Assembly: GCA_029465975.1 (NCBI GenBank)
Contig: CM055740.1
Location: forward strand, 3,325,383-3,389,382
Length of the DNA: 64,000 nucleotides
Source of the DNA: Dallia pectoralis
Lineage: Eukaryota; Chordata; Actinopteri; Esociformes; Umbridae
Direction: 5' to 3'
The first letter of the stretch is position 1. The number at the start of each line of letters is the position of its first letter. A program made the position numbers and the translations under genes. A model generated the notes under the pieces. The model was not told where the DNA came from, ran no database searches, and saw nothing but the letters and a program-made list of their open reading frames with translations. Positions 12,694 through 25,083 of this stretch are shown in pieces.

Positions 12694-13165
12694 TTGCAGT
12701 TCTGGGAAGGGGGTTCTGCAGTTCTGGGAAGGGGGTTCTGCAGTTCTCAGAAGGGGGTCCTGCAGTTCTGGGAAGGGGGTCCTGCAGTTCTGGGAAGGGG
12801 GTCCTGCAGTTCTGGGAAGGGGGTCCTGCAGTTCTGGGAAGGGGGTCCTGCAGTTCTGGGAAGGGGGTCCTGCAGTTCTCAGAAGGGGGTCCTGCAGTTC
12901 TGGGAAGGGGGTCCTGCAGTTCTGGGAAGGGGGTCCTGCAGTTCTCAGAAGGGGGTCCTGCAGTTCTGGGAAGGGGGTCCTGCAGTTCTCAGAAGGGGGT
13001 TCTGCAGTTCTGGGAAGGGCGTCCTGCAGTTCTCAGAAGGGGGTCCTGCAGTTCTCAGAAGGGGGTCCTGCAGTTCTCAGAAGGGGGTTCTGCAGTTCTC
13101 AGAAGGGGGTTCTGCAGTTCTCAGAAGGGGGTTCTGCAGTTCTCAGAAGGGGGTTCTGCAGTTTT
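12694..13165. repeat. 22-bp minisatellite, about 21 copies
   Basis: Unit CAGTTCTGGGAAGGGGGTCC plus TG, in two main variants (CTGGG or CTCAG). Each unit has a PstI-type CTGCAG. The two variants cluster, with CTCAG units enriched at the right end. Confidence 0.97.
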
Positions 13166-14485
13166 GGTTAATGATTTATTGTTAAACTTGGGTTGATTAG
13201 GTACCAATGGAGGGAAACTAACATACGGAGTTAGACACTACAACAACTGATTCAATAATAAACATATTTACAGTTTAATACTGAAAAGGTGAAAGACAAA
13301 GATCTGGTGACTTTACTGCCAAAGAATATTGTGTTATATTAGACGAGTCAAGCACACTGAATTTACCCTTGTGAATAAATTATGGGTTGTTAAATCCTAA
13401 ACTTTGTATCGGCTCAGTTTCTCTGATATTGGCACATACCTGTATATTTCATATGTAATCTGCTAACCTTTCTTCTAGTCAAAAGCAACACTTCCCCTAC
13501 ATACAAGCAAGTACATGCATAATGACTTTTCTTGCCTTGGCGGTTAGCGTGTAGGTATTGTTTCACTTCATTCCAAGAACTTCCCATCTAACAGCTATTG
13601 CTATGGTTTTCATGTTGCCGGGGGCAACCATTGGCTGTTTCAAGTCATTGATTAAACTGCTATATGGCCATCACCGGGCAGAATCAGTTTGACCAACACA
13701 CACACACACACACACACACACATTGCACCATCTCAATAGATTACCGTTTTGTGCACAGTGAAATTGGGTGCTGCATACTGTACCAAAAATCTATAAAAAC
13801 ACTATTTACTAAATCAGTACTGAGCAAAGTATTGAAGGAGTCAGAAAATATGGGCCTAATCTGAAGGTGTGATGACGTCCAAAAACATAATGAAACTACT
13901 AAATGACACCTGAGCAATAAATAATAGGTGATGCAGTTCAGGTCAACGTTGACCAAGTGATGAAATGTGAGTGCAGAAACGCAGACAGTCCACAGAAATC
14001 TGACCAGCAAAGCCCCAAATGGAAACCTCTGTGTGCTGTGGCTAAGATGTGCTCCAGTTTCCACTTCAACAAAGATCAGACACACTCAGACTTCGACGTC
14101 TCAAGTCTAAAGACTGAAATCTCGGGGCATGTCGAGGAATCTGAATCTGGATGCAGTGAGTCGGCATCAGGCACACGCCAAGTAATAACGAGAGTGACTC
14201 ACGGAGCAGACAGCTTACCACAACCAAAAGAACATCAAGAGGAACATCTCTCCGTAAATATTTGGCCAGTTTCAGGCTGAACAAACCAAATTGGTGATGC
14301 AAGCTGTAAAACTCAAATATAGGAGTTGAGAGGAGATCGAGTTGAGCACAGAACAATATCAGATCGCAGAGCAGACGGGGTTTGTTTCGCATTTCCTTTG
14401 AGATGTCATTACATTCCTTAATAGGGTCCTTCCCTGTTAGCATCAGGGTATGTGTGCTGCCAGATGGGGAGGAACAACGAGGGAG
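13166..14485. other. No gene seen; CA run at 13697-13722
   Basis: The frames at 13741-14443 overlap on both strands without splice or family support. Confidence 0.55.
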
Positions 14486-14488
14486 ATG

Positions 14489-14911
14489 AAGACAGAGTCA
14501 GAGTGAGAGACAGAGCGCGCGAGTCAGAGAGACGTGAAACAGAGTCAGAGAGACGTGAAACAGAGTCAGAGAGAGAGAAACAGAGTCAGAGAGAGAGAAA
14601 CAGAGTCAGAGTGAGAAACAGAGTCAGAGAGAGAAACAGAGTCAGAGAGAGAGAAACAGAGTCAGAGAGAGAGAAACAGAGTCAGAGAGAGAGAAACAGA
14701 GTCAGAGAGAGAGAAACAGAGTCAGAGAGAGAGAAACAGAGTCAGAGAGAGAGAGAAACAGAGTCAGAGAGAGAGAGAAACAGAGTCAGAGAGAGAAACA
14801 GAGTCAGAGAGAGAAACAGAGTCAGAGAGAGAAACAGAGTCAGAGAGAGAAACAGAGTCAGAGAGAGAAACAGAGTCAGAGAGAGAGAAACAGAGTCAGA
14901 GAGAGAAACAG

Positions 14912-14948
<37 letters not shown>

Positions 14949-15172
14949 GAGTCAGAGAGAGAAACAGAGTCAGAGAGAGAAACAGAGTCAGAGAGAGAAA
15001 CAGAGTCAGAGAGAGAAACAGAGTCAGAGAGAGAGAAACAGAGTCAGAGAGAGAGAAACAGAGTCAGAGAGAGAGAAACAGAGTCAGAGAGAGAGAAACA
15101 GAGTCAGAGAGAGAAACAGAGTCAGAGAGAGAAACAGTCAGAGAGAGAAACAGAGTCAGAGAGAGAAACAGA
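14489..15172. repeat. ~20-bp polypurine minisatellite, about 34 copies
   Basis: Unit GAGAAACAGAGTCAGAGA with a variable number of GA steps. The strand is almost pure purine apart from one T and one C per unit. Confidence 0.97.
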
Positions 15173-15879
15173 CAGGGATATGATGGTCAGAAATAGACAG
15201 ACAAGTACAGCACAGAAAATCAAGTAGAGAACAGGAAAAAGTTCCATTCCTACAGTCCATAAATTAGGGTCAGAATGAATAGAACGGACCTGGAACACCA
15301 GTAATATGACCAAGTCTCTTGCTGACAGCCCTGCAGCTCACTTTTCAGGTTTCACTCATCAGCACAAATACCAGCAGAGCCCACATTACTGTGTACAGCA
15401 ACAAAACGAAATATTACCTATTTCTAGCGCGCGTGTGTGTGTGCGCTTGACGTTATGGCTCAAGGTGATACTTTGAAAGGTCTCACACATACACACACCA
15501 CACCAAGAGCATGCTTGGCCAACACAGGGTATAAACAATTTGCTGTGTTATGCATTCACTTGAAATTCCACTCTATTGATAAAAATAAAGAAAACTACCA
15601 GCTCAAAACGGGTTGATTAAAAATACTAAATAACTAGTGGTTGATGGGGTTTCTGTGATTCCGTAATCGACCATTGATTTGCAGATTCAGCTGTAGGCAA
15701 AATAAATGATTAAACACAGGCCTAAGGATCTCTCAGATTAAAACCAGGATTATCTAGTCCTGCTGTCCCATGTCAATTAGCTACAGCTCCAGTACAAAAC
15801 TGGCAGCGCCACCAAGGGTGTGCTGTCAGAGGCTCTGTTTGATCCACATCAACAGCAGTCGTCAGGACTGGCCCGGTCA
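15173..15879. other. No gene seen
   Basis: Ordinary AT-rich sequence with small CA/GT runs near 15430 and 15485. Confidence 0.6.
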
Positions 15880-15975
15880 AACCCAATGTTTCAGTGGCCC
15901 GGTCAAACCCAATGTTTCAGTGGCCCGGTCAAACCCAATGTTTCAGTGGCCCGGTCAAACCCAATGTTTCAGTGC
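15880..15975. repeat. 26-bp minisatellite, about 3.6 copies
   Basis: Core GGTCAAACCCAATGTTTCAG. Confidence 0.95.
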
Positions 15976-16090
15976 ACAAAACCAAAGTAGGCAAATTGGC
16001 AAGAGACATTACGCCAGCACTTTATCTCTCTCCTGCTTGGAAATGATACAGCTGGCTTTTACATCAAGGATCAGCTCAGTTAAACACAGT

Positions 16091-16128
<38 letters not shown>
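16091..16128. repeat. (GT)n microsatellite
   Basis: GT run of about 37 bp. Confidence 0.98.
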
Positions 16129-16129
<1 letters not shown>

Positions 16130-16399
16130 ATATGGGAGTGTGACAGGATGACAATAGCGTGCCAACTATTGTTCCAAATGAGTGACTTGCGATTTAGGTC
16201 AGGGGTGTTTTCAAGACTGACTGAAGAGGACAGGCAGAAGGTTTAATGAATACATATTTGAGGAATTAAACAGTGTTATCGATTCCCAAACATATTTCCC
16301 TACTGAACAAGGCCCACGTGTTTCTACCAGCGTGGCCAATCAGAGGAAGGCATGCCAGCCTGAGCTGACATGTCTGAAACAGAACTTACGTGTGATTTA

Positions 16400-16570
16400 T
16401 TTGGAGCAGTGCTTTCAAAACCTCTCTACTGGGAACCCCATTTGGTCCGGGGTACTCCTGAGCTAGCACACCTGATTCCACTTGTCCAAAACCTAAGCTC
16501 AAGACCTTGATTAGTGCATCTGCTGTTCTGGTTGAGCTGCTGAGATGTGGAACAACTAGTTGAAAACTAT
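16400..16570. mobile_element. Degenerate dispersed repeat
   Basis: CAAAACCTCTCTACTGGGAA and CTAGCACACCTGATTCCACT match a teleost repeat of the form 'cccaaacctctcctcggggacc...cacctgattcaacttgtc'. The flanks 15976-16090 and 16571-16849 show nothing. Confidence 0.55.
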
Positions 16571-16849
16571 GGGATGAATATGTTGTGGGTGTTCTGGTTC
16601 CCATGTTGTGACCCTACAGAGCGATATGATAGCCATGTTAGCAGAACGTTAATGATTTGGAACTGGGTGTCTACAATTAGAGTAATTACATACATCCTAA
16701 AAAGGTTTTTGACTCGAAGTACAACAGCTCTGTAAACAGCCTCTACAATGTACGCCTAATGTCGGAAGCAGAGAACTGACCCACAGCTTATATCAGGCAG
16801 GCGGTTACTCTTATAAATGTTTAATTCCCAATGTTCAGTGAATGAGAAA

Positions 16850-17824
16850 ACACTAGTCTATCTGTCCAACACTAGTCTCCATCTGTCCAACACTAGTCTC
16901 CATCCGTCTGTCTGTCCAACACTAGTCTCTATCTGTCCAACACTAGTCTCTATCTGTCCAACACTAGTCTCTATCTGTCCAACACTAGTCTCCATCTGTC
17001 CAACACTAGTCTCCATCTGTCCAACACTAGTCTCCATCTGTCCAACACTAGTCTCCATCTGTCCAACACTAGTCTCCATCTGTCCAACACTAGTCTCCAT
17101 CTGTCCAACACTAGTCTCCATCTGTCCAACACTAGTCTCCATCTGTCCAACACTAGTCTCCATCTGTCCAACACTAGTCTCCATCTGTCCAACACTAGTC
17201 TCCATCTGTCCAACACTAGTCTCTATCTGTCCAACACTAGTCTCCATCTGTCCAACACTAGTCTCCATCTGTCCAACACTAGTCTCTATCTGTCCAACAC
17301 TAGTCTCCATCCGTCCAACACTAGTCTCCATATCCCCATCTATCTGTCCAACACTAGTCTCCATCTGTCCAACACTAGTCTCCATATCCCCATCTATCTG
17401 TCCAACACTAGTCTCTATCTGTCCAACACTAGTCTCTATCTGTCCAACACTAGTCTCTATCTGTCCAACACTAGTCTCCATCTGTCCAACACTAGTCTCC
17501 ATATCCCCATCTATCTGTCCAACACTAGTCTCCATCTCCCCGTCTATCTGTCCAACACTAGTCTCCATCTGTCCAACACTAGTCTCCATATCCCCATCTA
17601 TCTGTCCAACACTAGTCTCTATCTGTCCAACACTAGTCTCTATCTGTCCAACACTAGTCTCTATCTGTCCAACACTAGTCTCCATCTGTCCAACACTAGT
17701 CTCCATATCCCCATCTATCTGTCCAACACTAGTCTCCATCTCCCCGTCTATCTGTCCAACACTAGTCTCCATCTGTCCAACACTAGTCTCCATATCCCCA
17801 TCTATCTGTCCAACACTAGTCTCT
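16850..17824. repeat. 21-bp minisatellite, about 45 copies, with a longer interspersed variant
   Basis: Core CTGTCCAACACTAGTCTCCA. The central ACTAGT is a SpeI-type palindrome. Some units carry an extra ATCCCCATCTAT insert, and this pair recurs in a larger block (17330-17590 and 17580-17820 share the same unit order). The 21-bp period opens reading frames on both strands. Confidence 0.97.
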
Positions 17825-17915
17825 AGCCCAACGTACCTGACAGTAGTAGGCCAGGAATGAGAAGAGACTGAACCTGGCACAGTGGAGCTGGGAGGGTGAT
17901 GTGTCCATGTCATTT

Positions 17916-17969
17916 AGCATCCCCCCGTAGCATAAAGCATTAGCATCCCCCCGTAGCATAAAGCATTAG
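17916..17969. repeat. Short duplication, 2 copies
   Basis: Two copies of a unit containing AGCATCCCCCCGTAGCATAA. Confidence 0.9.
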
Positions 17970-19030
17970 GTGATTCATAGAAACAAACAATATTTCCTCA
18001 TTATTCCCAAGTGACACAGAAGCCGTCTCCAGGAGAAAACACACATCACATTGGCCTGAGGCAGTGAAATGTTAAAACTGAAACATAATTTGCATCATAA
18101 AACACCAAAATGAATGTGACTCACATTCATTAGATTAGGGAAGGGTTAGGATGAAGAAAATATCAAATAAAAAGGAGATAGTTCCATATATCTGAGAATG
18201 TTTCAGCTAAAAGAGAACTTCCCTTGTCAAGGTCGGTTTGTTCCAGTGTGTTAGGTTCTATAAATGTTTCAGATGGGTGTGTAGAAGCAGCTAATGTGGG
18301 TGTTTTTACATTGTCTGTTCAGATTGTGATTTCTGTTGGGCAAAACACCTCTATGTCCAATCAGAGCAGCAACACTTGTGACCCAGTAGATCACAAACAC
18401 CATTCTTAACATAAACTATATTCATGTTTATAGTCTAACCAACAGCAGAATTTGTAAATAGCTTACAATGTTCACATTTTAAAATCTTATTATTACTTTT
18501 TCTTTTTTATACTTTAGATTAGCTTATGTTATTTTAGTTTTCACTGTTATCATTAGTTTATGTCCCTAATTGCTTTGGCACCGCAAATTGAGGAGGGGAT
18601 ATAGACAACTAGGCAAAAGAAAGCCACTGAAATAGAGGGAACGACCATTTCATCAAATGAACTAGAACACTGTTGCCCTGCAACTTCCTGTATGAATGTG
18701 TTAATATAGGGTGTGTAATAGAGAGGGAGAGAGAAAGAGAGGGAGAGAGAGGAAGAAACACTGACAGGCCAAGTGTTGGCCGTGTTCACAACCAGTCTGC
18801 AGACGTAACATCCAGTCAAAGCAATCTGGTGTCTGACGTACCAGAGAAATGTATGACTGACTAATTTGGTTGGTTGATTTGGTGAGCAGTAATGTGACTA
18901 ATAACGTCATGCAACTGTAGCCCAACACAACACACACACACAACACACACACACACGAACCAAAAAGGCCTAAAAATTACCAGTAAACCACGAATAATGA
19001 AACGTCCTTAAAAAGGTCAAATTTGACACT
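17970..19030. other. No gene; GA run (18716-18760) and CA run (18925-18957)
   Basis: AT-rich sequence with two short simple repeats. Confidence 0.6.
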
Positions 19031-19139
19031 GAAAGAAATACCAATCACAGCAGCAAGATGCATCACCCTGTTGCCATGACGAAAGGGCAACAAATGGAGA
19101 CCAAACAGCAACTGGTCTTATATTAAACCCTCCCACCAG

Positions 19140-19216
19140 CACTTCACTTTGGCAACATAAACGTATCTCATGCCAATAAAGCCCTTCAAATTGAAACGCA
19201 AATTGAATTGATAAGA
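19140..19216 (+). mobile_element. LINE 3'-tail-like fragment, copy 2
   Basis: CATGCCAATAAAGCCCTTCA followed by AATTGAA-type repeats, the clearest copy of this tail in the window. Confidence 0.6.
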
Positions 19217-19264
19217 GAAATGCCCAGAGTCACATATATTAGTGCCTTGGTGGAGAGGCCTTGC

Positions 19265-19590
19265 CACGCTCTTCTCTCATTTCAATAGACCCAAAAAGAT
19301 TTTGAAGAAGGCCATCGCTCCATTTTGCAGCACCTTGCCATAACCAATGGACAGTGCCTGATTGGAGCCAATTTCCTCCTACAACAAGACAGTGAACCAA
19401 AGCACAGCTCCAAACTATGCAAGACTGCTTTAAGAAAGAAGCAGTGAGCTTGTATTCTGTCTATTTGTCTGCTGTGGGAGCAGCTTCACCATATGGTAGG
19501 AAAGTAGTTGCCATTAGGCCAATCCAACTTGTGGGAGGTGCTACTGGAAGCATGCGGTGAAATCTTCCAGAAAATAGGAACATAACTGGA
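19265..19590 (+). pseudogene. Decayed Tc1/mariner-like transposase fragment, copy 1
   Basis: The plus strand encodes the second catalytic region of a Tc1-like transposase (QQDSEPKH, then SSKLCKTAL) and the downstream 'LWEQL' block (TGTGGGAGCAGCTTCACC), then GTGGGAGGTGCTACTGGAAG. Stops and frameshifts break it. The catalytic Asp of the QQD motif is still present, but the N-terminal DNA-binding part and inverted repeats are not seen. Confidence 0.75.
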
Positions 19591-19599
19591 GAAAAAAAG

Positions 19600-20650
19600 A
19601 GCTAAAACTTACTGGAATCTATAGATGTGTTGGATGTGGATGTAGTGTGGACCACAATTAGCTCCTTCCCCTAGTCTGGGATCCTCTTCTCAGGCTAGAG
19701 ATCTTGCTGTACCAGCCCCTCCAAAAACAAAGCACCTGTAGTGGAAAAACAGAGCTTAGAAAATGATTGTTTACAAGGGATTTGTCCTTTGAAACTATTT
19801 AGAGAAATCTGTTTGGAATATTCTTTATTTCCTGCTCTTTTTCTCCTGACTTGAAGAACATTTCAACACCAAGACATCAAGAGAAATGCTTTCAGGGCCC
19901 TATTGCATAAGACGTTTTTATTACTGTACGCTCAGCAAAATTCTGGACTGCGGCTAAACTAGTTCATAAACATTTTTCCTAGTGCACCGCCAGTTCTTGG
20001 AATACACCTACATACTTGAACCTCGTCAGAAAAGTTCAGCGTACTGCCCAGGCATGGAGACATTGCTGTATTATAGACCTGTCAGTTCTGCAAATGGTTC
20101 CCTCACACTGTTGATAGATTCAGAACCCCGCAGTTGATAGATTCAGAACCGCGCAGTTGATAGATTCAGAAGAACCCCACTGTGGTTAGATTCAGAACCC
20201 CACAGTTGTTAGATTCAGAACCCCGCAGTTGTTATAGAACCACACTCTTGTTATAGAACCCTATTGAATTAGAACGATTTCCTTTCTCACAACCAAACAT
20301 GAATGAAATCCAACATCTAACGTGCTAATAGAAGCACTCACAAACAGGAAGACAGAAGACTGTGAGAGAGATAAACACAGGAGCATCCACATCTGGTTAT
20401 CACATTATTGGCAGCTTCAGCTTACATGTGGAACCTGGTAAAGGAACTACCCTGCCGATACTGCGCACTGTGTTGATACATCACTCATAATTCTCTCCAT
20501 CTCCCACCACTAGAGATGCATTTTCTGCTCCTGCGTTACAGATTTGACAGCAAGCAGCTGACGGCTGTTGGGTATCAGTGTCTGAATCTGACACAAATTG
20601 TCCCTTTACTGACACAGTAGTGAGCTGGTAGTTGGTCCTGAAACCAAAAG
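19600..20650. other. No gene; short ~24-bp repeat at 20110-20240
   Basis: 20110-20240 has about five copies of a unit with GATAGATTCAGAACCCCGCA. The rest is unremarkable. Confidence 0.6.
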
Positions 20651-20743
20651 CAATTTAAAATAGGAAGACACAGCCAAACTTAGGAGGAACAGAGCGAGGA
20701 AGAGAGGGAGGAACAAAGCGATGAGGTGAGGGAGCGGGAGGTA

Positions 20744-21246
20744 GAGTATAGAGTGGTGAGTATAGAATAGAGGGGGGGGTATAGAGTGGTGAGAAGAGAG
20801 GAGGCGGGGTATAGAGCGAGGAGAGGGAGGTAGAGCGAGGAGTAGAGGGGGGTATAGAGAGAGGAGTAGAGGGGAGGTATAGAGAGAGGAGTAGAGGGGA
20901 GGTATAGAGAGAGGAGTAGAGGGGAGGTATTGAGTGAGGAGTAGAGGGGGGGTATAGAGAGAGGAGTAGAGGGGGGGTATAGAGAGAGGAGTAGAGGGGG
21001 GTATAGAGAGAGGAGTAGAGGGGGGGTATAGAGAGAGGAGTAGAGGGGGGGGTATAGAGAGAGGAGTAGAGGGGGGTATAGAGAGAGGAGTAGAGGGGGG
21101 TATAGAGAGAGGAGTAGAGGGGGGTATAGAGAGGAGTAGAGGGGGGGGAGAGAGAGAGGAGTAGAGGGGGTATAGAGAGAGAGTAGAGGGGGGGTATAGA
21201 GAGAGGAGTAGAGGGGGGGTATAGAGAGAGGAGTAGAGGGGAGGCG
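20744..21246. repeat. ~24-bp purine-rich minisatellite, about 20 copies
   Basis: Unit GTATAGAGAGAGGAGTAGAG plus a G-run of variable length (4 to 9). The G-tract length changes set the unit length. Confidence 0.95.
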
Positions 21247-21481
21247 GGTATGAAGTGGCAGAGTAAGAAGCTTAACCTCTTGTGGTGGACTTGACAGCAG
21301 TCATCAATGTTGTCATTTTCCAACTGAATACATCCAGATGATTGGTGTCACTACAGAACCGTTGTAGATAAAGTTATCCATGAACTCTCTTTAAGTACAC
21401 CAGCTGAGGGTGGATGCTGCAAATCCCAATTAAGTGATTCACCAAGTGTGTAATCAGGTCACACTCTCACATCCATCACGG

Positions 21482-21600
21482 CCCGGCTAACCACTGGCGA
21501 CACCGGCTAACCAACCGGCTAACCACTGGCGACACCGGCTAACCAACCGGCTAACCACTGGCGACACCGGCTAACCAACCGGCTAACCACTGGCGACACA
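21482..21600. repeat. ~35-bp repeat, about 3 copies
   Basis: Built from CCGGCTAACCACTGGCGACA and CCGGCTAACCAA. Confidence 0.9.
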
Positions 21601-22560
21601 GAGCTGTATGGAGACGAAGCAATCAGTCATTCCATTCATTAACTAGGAAACGGTCTAATTGTTGGGGTACTTAATCCCCATGGAAACCATAAAGAAATAA
21701 TTCAACCTCTCTCTCCGGTTCTCCTTTCAAACCAGAACCCCCACCCCCCCAAACAGAGCGCAGTATGACATGCTGACTCCTCATCAGCGGATCAATTAAA
21801 AAAGCAGTGAAGCTATGATAATTATGTCGTAATTAAAGAACACACACACACCACGCGACGAGGAGCTAGGTGATGAAGAGTGGCACAGAAAACACGGCTC
21901 TTTATGCAGGCAGTTCACACGGCTATGAGCAATTATGCCTTCATTATGAAAACGACCAAGCTGTTGTTTGAGTCACCAATGTCTCCGCGACGGAATGATT
22001 GGTTTCTAACGACGACCGTTCGCTAAATCAGGGGTCTCCTATCGCTTAATCACCCGTAGCTCAAAGACAAAAACAGTCCCAGAACCCTCTCTATTGTAGA
22101 GGAAATATTACGCATATATGACTATGACAGATGTTTCATTAATCGTTCTTGCCTGGCTCGCAGATTGGGTTTAACAAAAACGTGCACTACCAAACAGATG
22201 TGAGGCCCTCAAGCCAACACGTCCTCCCGTCCGCGTACCCAGGTAAGCTAATTGCATCCATTAAGGCAACGCCAGTCTTCACAATCTCCAATACAGAAAG
22301 GGGAGGGGCCTAATAGTTAACGTAGCCAGGGCAACATGGAGTCGGACACACCCAGTAACTCAAGATAGTAATAAAAACAGACACAGTGAGTACGCAGGAA
22401 CAGTGGTTCAGGGAGAGACCAACCACAGACCGGCAGGAAGGTGGTCCAGGTCCATGGCTCGTCAACACGCGAGGGCAACACAGACGGTCCCGGTCCTATG
22501 GACGACGGATCCTGTGCTCTTTTACATCAGGCGGACAGCCGTGTATGTGTGCATCATTCA
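21601..22560. other. No gene seen
   Basis: Unique-looking sequence; the frames at 22386-22729 are unsupported. Confidence 0.55.
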
Positions 22561-22563
22561 CCT

Positions 22564-22651
22564 GGGGAAGTGATGGCACCAGGATGCATTGTGGGAAGTG
22601 ATGGCACCAGGATGCACTGTGGGAAGTGATGGCACCAGGATGCACTGTGGG
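22564..22651. repeat. 28-bp repeat, about 3 copies
   Basis: Unit contains GAAGTGATGGCACCAGGATG. Confidence 0.95.
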
Positions 22652-22880
22652 TATAGACCACATGCCGATGGAGGGAGTGTGATGCTCTGGGCCATGTTCT
22701 GCTTTGAAACCTCGGGTCTGTGCATTCATGTGGACATCAGGTTCATGTAGACCCCTTCATGGTAATGGTATTCCCTAATGCCAGTGGCCTCTTTCAGCAG
22801 AATAATGTGGCCTGCCACACTGCACACATTGTACAGAATGTAATGGTTCAAGGGACGGCTAAGGTTCCCAACCCTGAATA
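22652..22880 (+). pseudogene. Decayed Tc1-like transposase fragment, copy 2
   Basis: GGAGGGAGTGTGATGCTCTG encodes GGSVMLW, as in the transposase GGSVMVWG block. Farther on, in another frame, is LFQQNNVACHTA, against the family pattern LFQQDNAPCHTA. The catalytic Asp of QQD is Asn here. Stops and frame changes make it dead. It belongs to a different subfamily from the copy at 19265. Confidence 0.7.
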
Positions 22881-24168
22881 AGAAAGCTCTGACCGTGACC
22901 GTGATAGGCTCGTAACAAACATGGCGTAGCGTCAAAAACATTTTGTAACAGAATAGAAAATGAATTTGTCCATTGGTTATGGATTCCAGAGCCATTACAG
23001 TGGTCCTACAAATTGTTCCTGACAAGTAGAGGGTGGCTAATAGGGCACTTTCAACGGTTTCCCTCAGACCAATTTCCACAGAAAACAGCAAGTGGTTGTC
23101 CCTGCTGAGAGGGTGTGTCCACAGATTATACAGGCACCTAACGCTGTGAACATGGTCAGGTTAATCATACCCCAGTGCTCAAGCTGACATGGCAAGGAAT
23201 CACAACACGAATAGGACTGCCTGCAGAAGTACTGGGCACTGCAGCGGGTGTACAACACAGGCACACGGACAGGAAAACTACCCCTTACAATAACTTTCCT
23301 TTCAGATTTCCTTAAATGCACCCAGCCACGCGCACGCACGCAAACACACACGCACGCACACACGGCGTGCGGCTCCAATCTTGTTCCTGCTCAATCTGAT
23401 TACACGACGCCAGAGACTTTTTAGAAAAAGAAGGAGCCTCGAGTGCCGAGTGCCACTGTAATGTGCCAAGACTTCTCGCTTTTATCATTTATTTATCAGT
23501 CCCTCCATCTCTTACTAATTCCTCTACCCTTATATCACTCATTAGTAGCCTACAGTCTGTCTATAGGAAAGTGCATTTGAGTCACTTCCAGTTCCTCTCG
23601 CACCATTAAGTTGGATTAATTGGACAGATTTTAAAGCTTCGTCCCAGAATACGAATAAATGCTTAAAACGTGAACATGTATATTCTGAAATGGCACGTTT
23701 TAAAGCAAGGATGTATTATTGTAGTGTACATCATTGGTCTCTATAGACCATCAGATGCACAGCAACCATCTGCATTCCAATTAAAGCTGGAAATAAACCT
23801 CAACTACAGAAATAAATAAAAATTGTTGTCGTTCCAGATATTTTTTTTCAAATGAAGATAACAGAACGGGAATATTATTCATGCGTTTTTCTCTCGTGTT
23901 GAAATCTAATCGACTAATAACTCCATGCGTAAAGTTGTAAATCAACCGGATCCGCATAGTAACACTCTTAACTTATCTATCCCTGGTAATAAAAACACAT
24001 TCAATTTATTTCGGTTAAAATGCAGTAAATCCCAGAGTTTCCATGAGACCCGACACATTAAATAGCCCGCATTATATAGGTGGGATAAACCAGCCGCATT
24101 ACAACCAGACCGCGGATGTTCAACTAACACAACTAGTGAAAAAGAAACATGGTTTATAGGTTACTTAC
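22881..24168. other. No gene; CA-rich patch at 23320-23365
   Basis: The minus-strand frames here overlap the transposon remnant and low-complexity DNA and are not supported as genes. Confidence 0.55.
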
Positions 24169-24325
24169 AAACGGAGAACCAGGAAGAACCGGGTAGAGAG
24201 ACAGTCCAGAAGTTGAACTTGTATGTAAACAGCAACCAGGACGGATGTGCACGTCTCTCTGCGTGTGCGTGTGCTCTAAGGTTTTACGAGCGCGTTAAGG
24301 AGAACCCGCGGATCCATGCGCTCAC
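24169..24325 (-). promoter_or_regulatory. Candidate 5' non-coding exon and promoter, possibly of tp53i11
   Basis: On the minus strand a strong consensus donor (CCGTTT|GTAAGTAA, cut at 24169/24168) follows about 150 nt that is richer in GC and CpG than its surroundings (for example GCGCTCG and CCGCGG). A TATA-like AAATATAG lies just upstream near 24350. The next exon downstream on this strand that starts with an acceptor and carries a start codon is the tp53i11 exon at 2051, which would give a first intron of about 22 kb. This is inference from splice-site and composition cues only; the right-hand boundary is a guess. Confidence 0.3.
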
Positions 24326-24349
24326 CGTACTAGACACAAGTGCGCACTA

Positions 24350-25080
24350 TATTTACCGTAATGTGTAGACTAGAATAGCTAGTAGTTAGTTTATAAGAAC
24401 TAATATATATATACACACACATTACACAAATGCATGCCCCTATCCTGACTTATTAACCAGTTGGTTTAAGACCTGAATGCTGATTGGCTGACAGCTAGGG
24501 TATGCCATTGCATATCTTTCTGCTCTAATTGTGTTGTCCTCTGGGTTTGTGATATATATTGCCTATATACCACCGCAAAGCTGTGTGTCCCGGCCATATG
24601 CCACACACATCCTGTTCCTTATTGCCTACATATATTATAAGCCAGTCGTTTACATGTTCAGCCTTCACAACTGTAGAACATGTTATGCCACTGGTCTACA
24701 ATCAGTATAATGTGGGAGCTGGATGTTCCACTCCCGAAGCCTGATTGGTCACTTTGGGCTGTGTGGCAAATCAATTGGCTAACACCACCATGTGGGCTGA
24801 AGCTACAAGACTGTGGAGAGAAGATGAGCTAGCAGACTGCTATCTATATGTGTGTGTGTGTGTCTCAATACAACGCACATTAATATCCCTTTACATGAAC
24901 ATCAACATGGTGAGGCCAGCATAAAAACTGTCCTAACACGCTTATTCTCAACCCTCTCAAGATCTTGCGAAGTGTGAATAAATTAATAGATTCTCCCTAT
25001 ATCGCTCTACCCCTCTCTGATACACTACATCTCCAAAAGCAAGCTACAAACTCATAGCTCCTCAGAAGATGCGGTCCGGT
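24350..25080. other. No gene; small TA/CA and GT runs
   Basis: ATATATATACACACACA near 24403 and a GT run near 24850. Confidence 0.6.
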
Positions 25081-25083
25081 CCC

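Noticed and set aside
16817..17913. Long open frames on both strands (about 350 codons each)
   Set aside because: They come from the 21-bp minisatellite; an in-frame period with no stop opens both strands. There is no promoter, splice or family evidence.
22726..23091. 121-codon minus-strand frame
   Set aside because: It is antisense to the decayed Tc1-like transposase on the plus strand, with no independent support.
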